From an uncultured Clostridium sp. (GTDB lineage: Bacteria > Bacillota > Clostridia > Clostridiales > Clostridiaceae), in NCBI RefSeq assembly GCF_947072515.1, contig NZ_CAMTIG010000011.1, positions 1-64,000 of the forward strand: a stretch of DNA of 64,000 bases, given 5' to 3'. Numbering within the stretch: position 1 is the stretch's first letter; the number at the start of each line of letters is the position of its first letter. Below the pieces are notes generated by a model. The model was not told where the DNA came from. It saw only the letters and a program-made list of their open reading frames with translations, and searched no databases. This document shows positions 9,355 through 18,021 of the stretch, in pieces. The translations under genes were made by a program, and so were the position numbers.

Positions 9355-9834
9355 ATGAAAGTAGCAATATTTTTTGGTAGTAAATCAGATGTTGAGGTGA
9401 TGAAGGGAGCGGCAAATGCTTTAAAAGAATTTGGTGTAGAGTATAAAGCTTTTATTCTTTCAGCACATAGAGTTCCAGAAAAACTAGAGGAAACAGTAAA
9501 AAAGATTGAAAAAGAAGGCTATGAAGTAATTATAGCAGGAGCAGGACTTGCAGCACATCTTCCAGGTGTTATAGCATCACAAACAGTTTTACCAGTAATT
9601 GGAGTTCCAGTGAAAGCTGCAATAGGAGGAATAGATTCATTATTATCTATAGTACAAATGCCAAAATCAATCCCAGTTGCAACAGTTGGAATAAATAATA
9701 GTTATAATGCTGGTATGCTTGCATTACAAATGCTTTCATTAAAATATCCAGAGATAAAAGATAAACTTGTAGATTTTAGAAAAAATATGAAGAGAAAGTT
9801 TATTGAAGAGAACGGAGAAGGAGTGGAATTATAA
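9355..9834 (+). CDS. purE: N5-carboxyaminoimidazole ribonucleotide mutase
   Basis: A 159-residue AIR-carboxylation enzyme. The family signatures are GSKSD at the start, [12 protein letters not shown] and SLLSIVQMP. The SAHR and AAHLPG segments look like class I PurE, which normally takes N5-CAIR made by PurK. No purK is present in this cluster, so PurK is encoded elsewhere, or the step runs without it. The RBS is GAGGAGAG. The stop overlaps the purC start by one base (TAATG), indicating translational coupling. Confidence 0.96.
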   Translation: MKVAIFFGSKSDVEVMKGAANALKEFGVEYKAFILSAHRVPEKLEETVKKIEKEGYEVIIAGAGLAAHLPGVIASQTVLPVIGVPVKAAIGGIDSLLSIVQMPKSIPVATVGINNSYNAGMLALQMLSLKYPEIKDKLVDFRKNMKRKFIEENGEGVEL

Positions 9835-10544
9835 TGGTAAACATGTATGAAAAACTTTATGAAGGAAAAGCAAAACAAATTTTTAGAACTGATGATGAGG
9901 ATAAAGTAATTGTTCATTATAAAGATGATGCAACAGCATTTAATGGAGAAAAAAAAGCTCAAATTAGAGATAAAGGTATATTAAATAATGAAATTACTTC
10001 TATGATTTTTGAAATGCTAAATGAAAATGGAATAAAAACTCACTTTATCCAAAAGCTAAATGAAAGAGATCAACTATGTAAGAGAGTAGAAATAGTTCCT
10101 TTAGAAGTAATAGTTAGAAATGTAGCAGCAGGAAGTATGTCAAAAAGATTAGGACTTGAAGAAGGATTTAAATTAAAAACTACAGTTTTTGAATTATCAT
10201 ATAAAGATGACTCATTAGGAGATCCACTTATAAATGATTATCATGCAGTAGGAATTGGAGCAACAACTTTTGATGAGCTTAAAGAAATATATGAGATGAC
10301 AGCAAAAATAAATGATTTATTAAAAGAATTCTTTAAAAAGCAAAATATAGATTTAATAGATTTTAAAATAGAATTTGGAAGACTTCCAAATGGGGAAGTT
10401 ATTTTAGCTGATGAAATTTCACCAGATACATGTAGATTTTGGGATTCAACAACGGGTGAAAAATTAGATAAAGATAGATTTAGAAGAGATATGGGAAATG
10501 TTCAAGATGCATATAAGGAAATATTAAAAAGAATTAAAGGATAA
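9834..10544 (+). CDS. purC: SAICAR synthetase
   Basis: ATP-dependent ligation of aspartate to CAIR. The 236-residue length is typical. It shows [10 protein letters not shown] at the N-terminus, [12 protein letters not shown] in the middle and [12 protein letters not shown] near the C-terminus. ATG 9834 overlaps the purE stop. A second in-frame ATG at 9843 (MYEKLYEG) is also possible, but AAGGAG near 9816 fits the first. purF follows after 12 bases. Confidence 0.96.
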   Translation: MVNMYEKLYEGKAKQIFRTDDEDKVIVHYKDDATAFNGEKKAQIRDKGILNNEITSMIFEMLNENGIKTHFIQKLNERDQLCKRVEIVPLEVIVRNVAAGSMSKRLGLEEGFKLKTTVFELSYKDDSLGDPLINDYHAVGIGATTFDELKEIYEMTAKINDLLKEFFKKQNIDLIDFKIEFGRLPNGEVILADEISPDTCRFWDSTTGEKLDKDRFRRDMGNVQDAYKEILKRIKG

Positions 10545-10556
10545 AAGGAGAAGGCT

Positions 10557-12008
10557 ATGGTAAATTCATCAATTCAATTTATGGACCCTGCAAATGATAA
10601 GTTTAAAGATGAATGTGGAGTATTTGGAATCTACGTAAATGAACCAGTAGATGTAGCATCCATTAGTTACTATGGCCTTTATGCACTTCAGCATAGAGGT
10701 CAAGAAAGTACTGGGATTGCAGTTTCAAATGGAAAAGAAATTAAGATTCATAAGGGACTTGGAATAATAACAGAAGCATTTAAAAATGAAGATTTAGAAA
10801 GATTAAGAGAAGGGAATGGGCATATAGGAATAGGACATGTAAGATATTCTACAGCAGGTGCTAAAACTATAGAAAATTCACAACCTCTTTTAACTAATAC
10901 AAAACTTGGGCCAATATCTGTAGCGCATAATGGAAATCTTGTAAATGCAGATGTTATAAGAGAACTTTTAGAAGATGGGGGACATGTATTTCATACTTCA
11001 GTAGATTCAGAGGTTTTAATTTCATTAATTGCAAGAGGAGCAAAACGTGGAATAGAGAGAGCAGTAGTGAATGCAATTTCAGCTGTTAGAGGTTCTTTTG
11101 CAATGGTAATGATGACCAGTAATAAATTAATGGGAATAAGAGATCCCCATGGAATTCGACCTCTTTGTCTTGGGAAAATTAATGAGGGATATATTTTAGC
11201 TTCTGAAAGCTGTGCAATAGATGCAGTTGGAGGAGAATTTATTCGTGATATAGAACCAGGAGAAATTGTAGTTATAGATGAAAATGGAATTAAATCTATA
11301 AGATATTCAGAAAATACAACATGTCAAACGTGTTCATTTGAATATATTTATTTTGCAAGACCGGATTCAGTTATAGATGGATTAGATGTTCATGAGACTA
11401 GAGTTAATCAAGGAAAACAATTATATGAAGAAAATAAGATTGAAGCAGATTTAGTTGTAGCAGTTCCGGATTCAGGAATACCAGCAGCAATGGGATATGC
11501 AAAAGCTTCAGGAATTCCATATGAAACAGGATTTATAAAAAATAGATATGTAGCGAGAACATTTATATCACCTTCACAAGAATTGAGAGAAAGAGCTGTA
11601 GCTGTAAAACTTAATCCTTTAAAGGTAAATGTAAATGGAAAGAGAGTTATATTAATTGATGACTCCATAGTTAGAGGAACTACATCAAAGCATTTAGTTG
11701 AATCTTTAAGACGTGCAGGAGCTAAAGAAGTACATTTCTTAGTAGCCTCACCAATTGTTAAATTCCCATGTTACTTTGGAATTGATACACCATATAGAAG
11801 TGAACTTATAGGGGCAAACAGAACAGTTGAAAATATAAGGGAAACAATAGGAAGTGATACTTTAGGGTATTTAAGTATGGAAGGTATGTATAAAAGTTTT
11901 GAAGGAAGAAGAAATTTCTGTGTAGGATGTTTTAATGGAGTATATCCAGTTTCAGCACCAATGGAAAAACTAAATGATAATCTTGAGGAGGAAAATATAT
12001 TATGTTAA
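10557..12008 (+). CDS. purF: Amidophosphoribosyltransferase
   Basis: The first committed step, PRPP plus glutamine to phosphoribosylamine. The 483-residue protein begins with a 19-residue leader before Cys20 in DECGVFG. In the Bacillus-type enzyme this Cys becomes the N-terminal nucleophile after propeptide cleavage. The PRPP loop is VILIDDSIVRGTT. Cysteines in TCQTCSFEY and NFCVGCFNG suit the [4Fe-4S] oxygen-sensitive type. The gene overlaps purM by 7 bases, with GAGGAGG shortly before the purM ATG. Confidence 0.96.
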   Translation: MVNSSIQFMDPANDKFKDECGVFGIYVNEPVDVASISYYGLYALQHRGQESTGIAVSNGKEIKIHKGLGIITEAFKNEDLERLREGNGHIGIGHVRYSTAGAKTIENSQPLLTNTKLGPISVAHNGNLVNADVIRELLEDGGHVFHTSVDSEVLISLIARGAKRGIERAVVNAISAVRGSFAMVMMTSNKLMGIRDPHGIRPLCLGKINEGYILASESCAIDAVGGEFIRDIEPGEIVVIDENGIKSIRYSENTTCQTCSFEYIYFARPDSVIDGLDVHETRVNQGKQLYEENKIEADLVVAVPDSGIPAAMGYAKASGIPYETGFIKNRYVARTFISPSQELRERAVAVKLNPLKVNVNGKRVILIDDSIVRGTTSKHLVESLRRAGAKEVHFLVASPIVKFPCYFGIDTPYRSELIGANRTVENIRETIGSDTLGYLSMEGMYKSFEGRRNFCVGCFNGVYPVSAPMEKLNDNLEEENILC

Positions 12009-13003
12009 CTTACAAGGAATCAGGAGTAAATATAGAAGAAGGATATAAATCAGTTAAACTTATTCAAGATTATGCTAAAAAAACATTAAGTGAATATGTT
12101 TTAAATGGATTAGGATCATTTGGTGGAATGGTTGAACTTCCAGAAGGATATAAAAAACCTGTTTTAGTTTCAGGGACAGATGGAGTTGGGACAAAGCTCC
12201 AAATAGCTTGTAAAAAAGGAAAGTATGATACGGTAGGAATTGATTGTGTTGCTATGTGTGTAAATGATATTTTATGTCATGGAGCAAAACCATTATTTTT
12301 CTTAGATTATATAGCATGTGGAAAGCTTCAAGCAGAAGTTTCAGCAGATTTAGTTAAAGGAGTTTCTGATGGATGTATGCAATCAGACTGTTCTTTAATT
12401 GGAGGAGAAACAGCTGAAATGCCTGGTTTTTATAAAGAAGGAGATTATGATATTGCAGGGTTTGCAGTAGGAATTGTTGATAAAGATAAAATTATTACAG
12501 GGAAAAATATAGAAGAAGGAAATATTTTAATTGGAATAGCTTCCTCAGGAATTCATTCTAATGGATATTCTTTAGTAAGAAAATTATTTGAAGATTTAGA
12601 TAGAGATTTTAATGGAAAAGAAATTTATAAAACTCTTTTAGAGCCAACTAAGATTTATGTAAAACCAGTATTAGAGCTTTTAGAAAAGTTTGATATAAAA
12701 GGAATGGCACATATAACAGGTGGAGGATTTATAGAAAATGTTCCAAGAATGTTTAACGGACAAGAACTTACAGCTGTAATAAATAAAGAAAGCTATCCTA
12801 TGCCAGAAATCTTTTTAGAAATAGAAAAGTTAGGTGTAAATAGAGAGCATATGTATAATACATTTAATATGGGAATTGGATTTGTATTATGTATAGATAA
12901 AAATGATAAAGAAGCAGCTTTAAGAGAACTTATAGCTATGGGCGAAAAGGCATATGAAATTGGATATATAACTTCTGGAGGTGAAGGCATTTGTTTAAAA
13001 TAG
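12002..13003 (+). CDS. purM: Phosphoribosylformylglycinamidine cyclo-ligase (AIR synthetase)
   Basis: Closes the imidazole ring of FGAM to AIR using ATP. It has 333 residues, with SGTDGVGTKL, GGETAEMPG and HITGGGF as PurM landmarks. The start overlaps the purF tail by 7 bases, and the end overlaps purN by 13 bases, so it is tightly coupled within the operon. Confidence 0.97.
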   Translation: MLTYKESGVNIEEGYKSVKLIQDYAKKTLSEYVLNGLGSFGGMVELPEGYKKPVLVSGTDGVGTKLQIACKKGKYDTVGIDCVAMCVNDILCHGAKPLFFLDYIACGKLQAEVSADLVKGVSDGCMQSDCSLIGGETAEMPGFYKEGDYDIAGFAVGIVDKDKIITGKNIEEGNILIGIASSGIHSNGYSLVRKLFEDLDRDFNGKEIYKTLLEPTKIYVKPVLELLEKFDIKGMAHITGGGFIENVPRMFNGQELTAVINKESYPMPEIFLEIEKLGVNREHMYNTFNMGIGFVLCIDKNDKEAALRELIAMGEKAYEIGYITSGGEGICLK

Positions 13004-13611
13004 CAGTGCTTGCATCAGGAAGTGGTTCAAATCTTCAATCTATTATAGATGAAATAAATACTGGAAATTTGAAAGTAGAGATTGAATATGTAATTGGAAG
13101 TAAAGAAGGAATATATGCGTTAGAAAGAGCTAAAAAAGAAGGCATAAAAACTTTAGTAATAAGTAAAAAAGAATATAAAGATACTTCAGAAAAAATATAT
13201 AAAGTACTGAAAGGGAAGGTTGATTTAATAGTTTTAGCAGGATATCTTTCAATCCTTGATGGAGAAATATTGAAAGAATTTAAAGATAAAATTATTAATA
13301 TACATCCATCTTTAATACCAGCCTTTTGTGGGCCTAAAATGTATGGGGTAAATGTTCATAAAAGTGTAATTGAAAAAGGTGTTAAATATTCAGGGTGTAC
13401 AGTGCATTTTGTAAATGAAGAAGTTGATGGTGGGGCTATAATACTTCAGGATATAGTAAATGTAGATTATAAAGATACGTATGAAACTTTACAAAAAAAA
13501 GTTTTAGAAAAAGAACATAGAAATCTTCCTTTAGCAATTAAGCTTATAAGTGAAGAAAAGATAGAGGTTAAGGAAAATAAGGTGAAAATTAAAGAAGAGG
13601 TGTGTTTATGA
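12991..13611 (+). CDS. purN: Phosphoribosylglycinamide formyltransferase
   Basis: Transfers a formyl group from 10-formyl-THF to GAR. It has 206 residues, with ASGSGSNLQ for phosphate binding, the catalytic [11 protein letters not shown] segment and VDGGAII. The start is a TTG inside the purM 3' end; GGAGGTG at 12977-12983 lies at a suitable distance and the first residues [10 protein letters not shown] match the family N-terminus. The stop overlaps the purH ATG as ATGA. Confidence 0.96.
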   Translation: MFKIAVLASGSGSNLQSIIDEINTGNLKVEIEYVIGSKEGIYALERAKKEGIKTLVISKKEYKDTSEKIYKVLKGKVDLIVLAGYLSILDGEILKEFKDKIINIHPSLIPAFCGPKMYGVNVHKSVIEKGVKYSGCTVHFVNEEVDGGAIILQDIVNVDYKDTYETLQKKVLEKEHRNLPLAIKLISEEKIEVKENKVKIKEEVCL

Positions 13612-15113
13612 AAAAGAGAGCTTTAATTAGTGTATTTAAAAAAGATGGAGTTTTAGAACTTGCTAAATTTTTAGAAGATAGAGATATAGAGATAATATCT
13701 ACTGGAGGAACATTTAAATATTTAAAAGAAAATGGAATAAACGTTATTGAAGTTGAAAAAATAACTAATTTTCCTGAAATGTTAGATGGAAGAGTAAAAA
13801 CTCTTCATCCACTTATACATGCTGGGGTTCTTGCAATAAGAGATAATAAAGAGCATATGGATACATTAAAAGAAAGAGATATAAACACAATAGATTATGT
13901 AATAGTTAATCTTTATCCATTTTTTGAGAAGGTTCGTGAAGACTTAGAATTTGATGAAAAAGTAGAATTTATAGATATTGGTGGACCAACGATGCTTAGA
14001 GCAGCTGCTAAAAACTTTAAAGATGTAGTAGTTATTTCAGATGCTAATGATTATGGAAGAGTAATAGAAGAAATAAAAGAAAATGGAGAAGTTTCTTTAA
14101 GATTCAAAAAAGTCTTAGCAGGGAAAGTTTTTAATCTTATGGGAGCTTATGATAGTGCAATTTCAAATTTTCTATTAGAAGGTGAAGAAGAATATCCAGA
14201 ATATCTTTCAGTTTCATATAAGAAGAAACAAAACTTAAGATATGGAGAAAATCCACACCAAAGTGCAGCTTATTATGGGGATTTAGAATTAGATGGGGCT
14301 ATGAATAGTTTTGAAATTCTAAATGGTAAAGAACTATCATATAACAATTTAAAAGATGTTGATATTGCATGGAAAGTATGTAATGAGTTTGAAGAAGTTG
14401 CTTGTTGCGCATTAAAACATAATACACCTTGTGGAGTAGCAATTGGTGATTCAAGTTTTGAAGTTTATAAAAAAGCTCATGATGCAGATCCAATATCAAT
14501 TTTTGGAGGAATTGTAGCTGTAAATAGAGAAATAGATGTAGAAACAGCAGAAGAGATGAGTAAAATTTTCTTGGAAGCTGTAATAGCACCAAGCTATACG
14601 AAAGAAGCTTTAGAAATTTTTAGAAAGAAAAAGAATTTAAGAGTTTTAGAATGTAAAGTAAAACCAAATGCTAAAAAGTATATGGTTACTATTGATGGTG
14701 GAATACTTGTTCAAGAAGAAGATTTGAAGTTAAAAGATAAATTAGAAGTGGTAACAGAAAAGACACCTACTGAAAAAGAGCTTAGAGATATGGAATTTGG
14801 AATGAAGGTAGTTAAATATGTTAAATCAAATGCTATAGTTGCAATTAAAGATGGTGTAGCTACTGGAATTGGTGGTGGACAAGTTAATAGAATTTGGGCT
14901 ACTACAGAAGCATTAGAAAGATCAAAAAATGCAGATGTTATTGCATCAGATGCATTCTTCCCTTTTAGAGATTGTGTTGATGAAATTGCTAAATATGGAA
15001 TTAAAGCTATAGTTCAGCCAGGTGGTTCTATAAGAGATGAAGAATCTATAAAAGCATGTAATGAACATGGAATTTCTATGGTATTTACGGGGATAAGACA
15101 TTTTAAACATTAA
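13608..15113 (+). CDS. purH: Bifunctional AICAR transformylase/IMP cyclohydrolase
   Basis: The last two steps to IMP. The N-terminal cyclohydrolase (MGS-like fold) begins [11 protein letters not shown] and contains STGGT and [10 protein letters not shown]. The C-terminal transformylase contains [10 protein letters not shown] and ALKHNTPCG. With ATG 13608 it has 501 residues, normal for PurH. A GTG at 13602 is also in frame, but ATG 13608 overlaps the purN stop (ATGA) and has AGAGG at better spacing. A hairpin follows the gene, before purD. Confidence 0.96.
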   Translation: MKKRALISVFKKDGVLELAKFLEDRDIEIISTGGTFKYLKENGINVIEVEKITNFPEMLDGRVKTLHPLIHAGVLAIRDNKEHMDTLKERDINTIDYVIVNLYPFFEKVREDLEFDEKVEFIDIGGPTMLRAAAKNFKDVVVISDANDYGRVIEEIKENGEVSLRFKKVLAGKVFNLMGAYDSAISNFLLEGEEEYPEYLSVSYKKKQNLRYGENPHQSAAYYGDLELDGAMNSFEILNGKELSYNNLKDVDIAWKVCNEFEEVACCALKHNTPCGVAIGDSSFEVYKKAHDADPISIFGGIVAVNREIDVETAEEMSKIFLEAVIAPSYTKEALEIFRKKKNLRVLECKVKPNAKKYMVTIDGGILVQEEDLKLKDKLEVVTEKTPTEKELRDMEFGMKVVKYVKSNAIVAIKDGVATGIGGGQVNRIWATTEALERSKNADVIASDAFFPFRDCVDEIAKYGIKAIVQPGGSIRDEESIKACNEHGISMVFTGIRHFKH

Positions 15114-15147
15114 TTAGTTAGCTTCTTAAAATATATAAATAAATTTA

Positions 15148-15184
15148 GAATTCAGATGGGATCAATCTCACCTGAATTTTAATT
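15148..15184 (+). terminator. Terminator between purH and purD
   Basis: GAATTCAGATGGGA pairs with TCTCACCTGAATTT with one mismatch and two wobble pairs, then TTTT. It may lower purD transcription relative to the upstream genes, or end the operon. Confidence 0.75.
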
Positions 15185-15259
15185 ATTTAGAAAAATTAAG
15201 GATATAAAATAAGAAGTATAGTTAATAACTATAAAATTTATTGTGTAAGGAGAATAGGG

Positions 15260-16507
15260 ATGAAAATTTTATTAATAGGTTCGGGTGGGCGTGAAAGTGC
15301 AATAGCTTCTAAACTTTTAGAAAATAAAAGAGTAGAAAAGATATTTGTAGCACCAGGAAATGGTGGAACAGAAAGTTATGATAGATGTGAAAATGTAAAT
15401 TTAAATATAAATGAAGAATTAAGAGAGTTTGCAATAAAAGAGAATATAGATTTAACGATAGTAGGTCCAGAGGAACCTTTAACTAAAGGAATAGTGGATT
15501 ATTTTAAAGAAGAGGGATTAAAAATATTTGGACCCGATAAAAGAGGAGCAATGCTTGAGGGAAGTAAAAGTTTCTCTAAAGATTTTATGAAAAAATATGG
15601 AGTAAGCACTGCTGAGTATGGAGTTTTTTATGATGAAGAAGATGCTAAAAAATACTTAGATGATTGTGGGTATCCTATAGTCATAAAAGCGGATGGGTTA
15701 GCAGCAGGAAAAGGAGTTGTGATTTGTGAAAATAAACAAATGGCAATGGAGACAATAGAACTTTTTATGGTAGATGATATTTTTAAAGGGGCAGGTAAGA
15801 AGGTTGTTATTGAGGAATTCCTAGAAGGGATAGAAGCATCCATATTATCTATAACAGATGGAAAAACAATAATACCATTTTTATCAGCAAAGGATCATAA
15901 GCAAATTTTTGATAATAATAAAGGTCCAAATACAGGAGGAATGGGAGTAGTAGCACCTAATCCATATGTAACAGAAGAAGTTTTAAATGAATTCTATAAA
16001 GAGATTATGGATAAGACATTAATAGGAATTCAACAAGAAAAAATGGATTTTAAAGGTATTATCTTCTTTGGAATAATGATGACTAAAAAAGGTGTTAAAC
16101 TTTTAGAATATAATGTTAGAATGGGAGATCCTGAAACTCAATCGGTATTAACATTAATGGAATCAGATTTTTTAGAAGTAATAGAAGCAGCGTTAAAAGA
16201 AAATTTAGATAAAAATTCTGTTAAATGGAGAAAAGGATATTGCGTAAACATAGTATTTGCATCAGAAGGATATCCTAAAAAAGCTAAGATAGGTTATAAA
16301 ATTAAAATAAGTGAAGAAGTAAAAGATAAGGTGTTTATAGCAGGAGCAAAAAGAGAAGCAGATGACTTAGTTACAACAGGGGGAAGAGTATTATCGGTAG
16401 TAGAGACTGGAGAGACTTTAGAAGAAGCTAGAGATAATGCATACAACGCAGCAGAGCAAGTACAATTTAAAGGAGCATATTATAGAAAAGATATAGGAAA
16501 ACTTTAA
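15260..16507 (+). CDS. purD: Phosphoribosylamine-glycine ligase (GAR synthetase)
   Basis: ATP-grasp ligase joining glycine to phosphoribosylamine, the second step of the pathway. It has 415 residues. It starts KILLIGSGGRE and shows VGPEEPL, DGLAAGKGV, PNTGGMG and NVRMGDPETQ. RBS AAGGAG. It is separated from purH by 146 bases containing a terminator, so it may be transcribed by read-through or from its own promoter. A terminator follows closely. Confidence 0.96.
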   Translation: MKILLIGSGGRESAIASKLLENKRVEKIFVAPGNGGTESYDRCENVNLNINEELREFAIKENIDLTIVGPEEPLTKGIVDYFKEEGLKIFGPDKRGAMLEGSKSFSKDFMKKYGVSTAEYGVFYDEEDAKKYLDDCGYPIVIKADGLAAGKGVVICENKQMAMETIELFMVDDIFKGAGKKVVIEEFLEGIEASILSITDGKTIIPFLSAKDHKQIFDNNKGPNTGGMGVVAPNPYVTEEVLNEFYKEIMDKTLIGIQQEKMDFKGIIFFGIMMTKKGVKLLEYNVRMGDPETQSVLTLMESDFLEVIEAALKENLDKNSVKWRKGYCVNIVFASEGYPKKAKIGYKIKISEEVKDKVFIAGAKREADDLVTTGGRVLSVVETGETLEEARDNAYNAAEQVQFKGAYYRKDIGKL

Positions 16508-16518
16508 AGGAAGAGCTG

Positions 16519-16547
16519 AAAGAACTATTTAAAAAATAGTTCTTTTA
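16519..16547 (+). terminator. Terminator after purD
   Basis: AGAACTATT pairs with AATAGTTCT around a short A-rich loop and runs into TTTTATTT. Confidence 0.85.
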
Positions 16548-16624
16548 TTTATATTACTTAAAAAAGAAGTAAAAAAGTAATATTTTCAAAGAGTGAAGTA
16601 TATAATAAAATATAACATTAAATG

Positions 16625-16652
16625 TTTACATTAGAATAGAAAAATGTATATA
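16625..16652 (+). promoter_or_regulatory. Promoter of the 47-codon ORF
   Basis: TTTACA and TATATA are separated by 16 bases, about 40 bases before a strong TAGGAGGG ribosome binding site. Confidence 0.5.
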
Positions 16653-16693
16653 GGGGAAGATAATTTTAAATTTATTAAGTAGGAGGGTTTAGA

Positions 16694-16837
16694 ATGGATT
16701 ATAATAACATACCAGGGTTAGATAGTTATGTGGCAAAATATATGGATGAACATGGTTGTAGTTTTGAGCAAGCATGTGAGGAATTAGATATTGATAAAAA
16801 TAATGTATTTAATTACAATAATAATATTTTAGAGTAA
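16694..16837 (+). CDS. 47-residue acidic small protein, unknown function
   Basis: I do not recognise this gene. ATG 16694 follows TAGGAGGG, a near-ideal site, and the frame closes at TAA 16835. The product is acidic and Asn-rich, with two cysteines (HGCSF and QACEE) and no membrane segment. It has its own promoter-like sequence upstream and a strong terminator 10 bases downstream, so it looks like a monocistronic gene rather than a chance frame. The middle (AKYMDEHGCSFEQACEELDID) could form two helices. It lies between purD and the aminopeptidase. Confidence 0.65.
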   Translation: MDYNNIPGLDSYVAKYMDEHGCSFEQACEELDIDKNNVFNYNNNILE

Positions 16838-16846
16838 TGAAATTTA

Positions 16847-16875
16847 AAAGGAAGATTAAATCTTCCTTTTTTTTT
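16847..16875 (+). terminator. Terminator of the small ORF
   Basis: AAGGAAGATT pairs with AATCTTCCTT with a one- to two-base loop, followed by nine T. Confidence 0.9.
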
Positions 16876-16881
16876 AGCCCT

Positions 16882-16909
16882 TTGAAAATATAGAAATAAA
16901 GCATATAAT
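16882..16909 (+). promoter_or_regulatory. Promoter of the methionine aminopeptidase gene
   Basis: TTGAAA and TATAAT are separated by 16 bases, 38 bases before the start codon. Confidence 0.65.
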
Positions 16910-16946
16910 ATATAGAAGATTTAATTTAAAGAAAAGAGGGAATTTT

Positions 16947-17816
16947 ATGAAAATAAATAGAAATGATGAATGCTGGTGTCAAAGCGGCAAAAAATATAAA
17001 AAATGCCATATGGAATTTGATGAAAAGTATGATTTTATGAAAAGAAATGGATGTATGATGCCAGATCGTAATTTAATCAAAAATGAAGAGCAGATAGAAA
17101 AAATAAAAGAGAGCGCAAAAATAAATACTGGAGTTTTAGATTTAGTAGCAGAAAAAATTTGTGCTGGAATGTCTACAGAGGATATTAATAAAATAGTCCA
17201 TGAATATACAGTAGCAAATGGAGCTATACCTGCACCACTTAATTATGGAGGATTTCCTAAAAGTGTTTGTGTATCTATAAATGATGAAGTATGTCATGGT
17301 ATTCCAGAGGAAAATATAGTACTTCAAGAAGGCGATATAGTAAATGTAGATGTATCAACTATTAAAGATGGATATTTTTCAGATGCATCAAGAATGTTTA
17401 TTATAGGTGAAACTTCAGAAGAGGCAAAAAAATTAGTGGAAGTAGCTAGAGAATGTTTAAGAAAAGGTGTTGAGGCAGTAAGACCTTGGGGCTTTTTAGG
17501 GGATATTGGAGAAGCGGTAGCTAAACATGCACATGAGAATGGATATACTGTTGTAAGAGATTTTGGAGGACATGGTGTAGGTCTTAAATTTCATGAAGAT
17601 CCTTTTGTAGCTCATATAGGGAAAAAAGGTGAAGGAATGGTTCTAGCACCAGGAATGATATTTACAATAGAACCTATGATTAATGAAGGTGGATTTGAGG
17701 TTTTTGTAGATGCTGATAATGATTGGACAGCATTAACAGAAGATGGATCACTTTCAGCACAATGGGAACATACTATATTAGTTACAGATACAGGTGTAGA
17801 AATATTAACTTGGTAA
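16947..17816 (+). CDS. map: Type I methionine aminopeptidase with SEC-C motif
   Basis: Removes the initiator Met from nascent proteins. The 289-residue protein has an N-terminal SEC-C zinc motif (CWCQSGKKYKKCH, residues 9-21), an extension associated with ribosome or SecA-type contacts. The catalytic M24 domain follows. Expected metal ligands are visible: Asp in VNVDVS, Asp in YFSDAS, His in GGHGVG, Glu in FTIEPM and Glu in QWEHTI. RBS GAGGGA. Monocistronic, with its own promoter and a strong terminator. Confidence 0.93.
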   Translation: MKINRNDECWCQSGKKYKKCHMEFDEKYDFMKRNGCMMPDRNLIKNEEQIEKIKESAKINTGVLDLVAEKICAGMSTEDINKIVHEYTVANGAIPAPLNYGGFPKSVCVSINDEVCHGIPEENIVLQEGDIVNVDVSTIKDGYFSDASRMFIIGETSEEAKKLVEVARECLRKGVEAVRPWGFLGDIGEAVAKHAHENGYTVVRDFGGHGVGLKFHEDPFVAHIGKKGEGMVLAPGMIFTIEPMINEGGFEVFVDADNDWTALTEDGSLSAQWEHTILVTDTGVEILTW

Positions 17817-17827
17817 TAAAAAGATTT

Positions 17828-17868
17828 AATCATCGAAGAATATTAAAAGCTTCGATGATTTTTTTTTT
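17828..17868 (+). terminator. Terminator after map
   Basis: AATCATCGAAG pairs with CTTCGATGATT around an 11-base loop, followed by eight or more T. Confidence 0.92.
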
Positions 17869-18021
17869 GTAAATTTGAGAGAAAAGGAGAAAATTTTAGT
17901 AAATTAATATATTGTAAACAAATTGGTAAATTAAATTTAAAATAGCCAAAAAAGGAAATATATAGCGTATAATGTGGGTAGATTAAAGAGGAATTTTAAA
18001 TAATGGGAAGGTGCTTTATAA

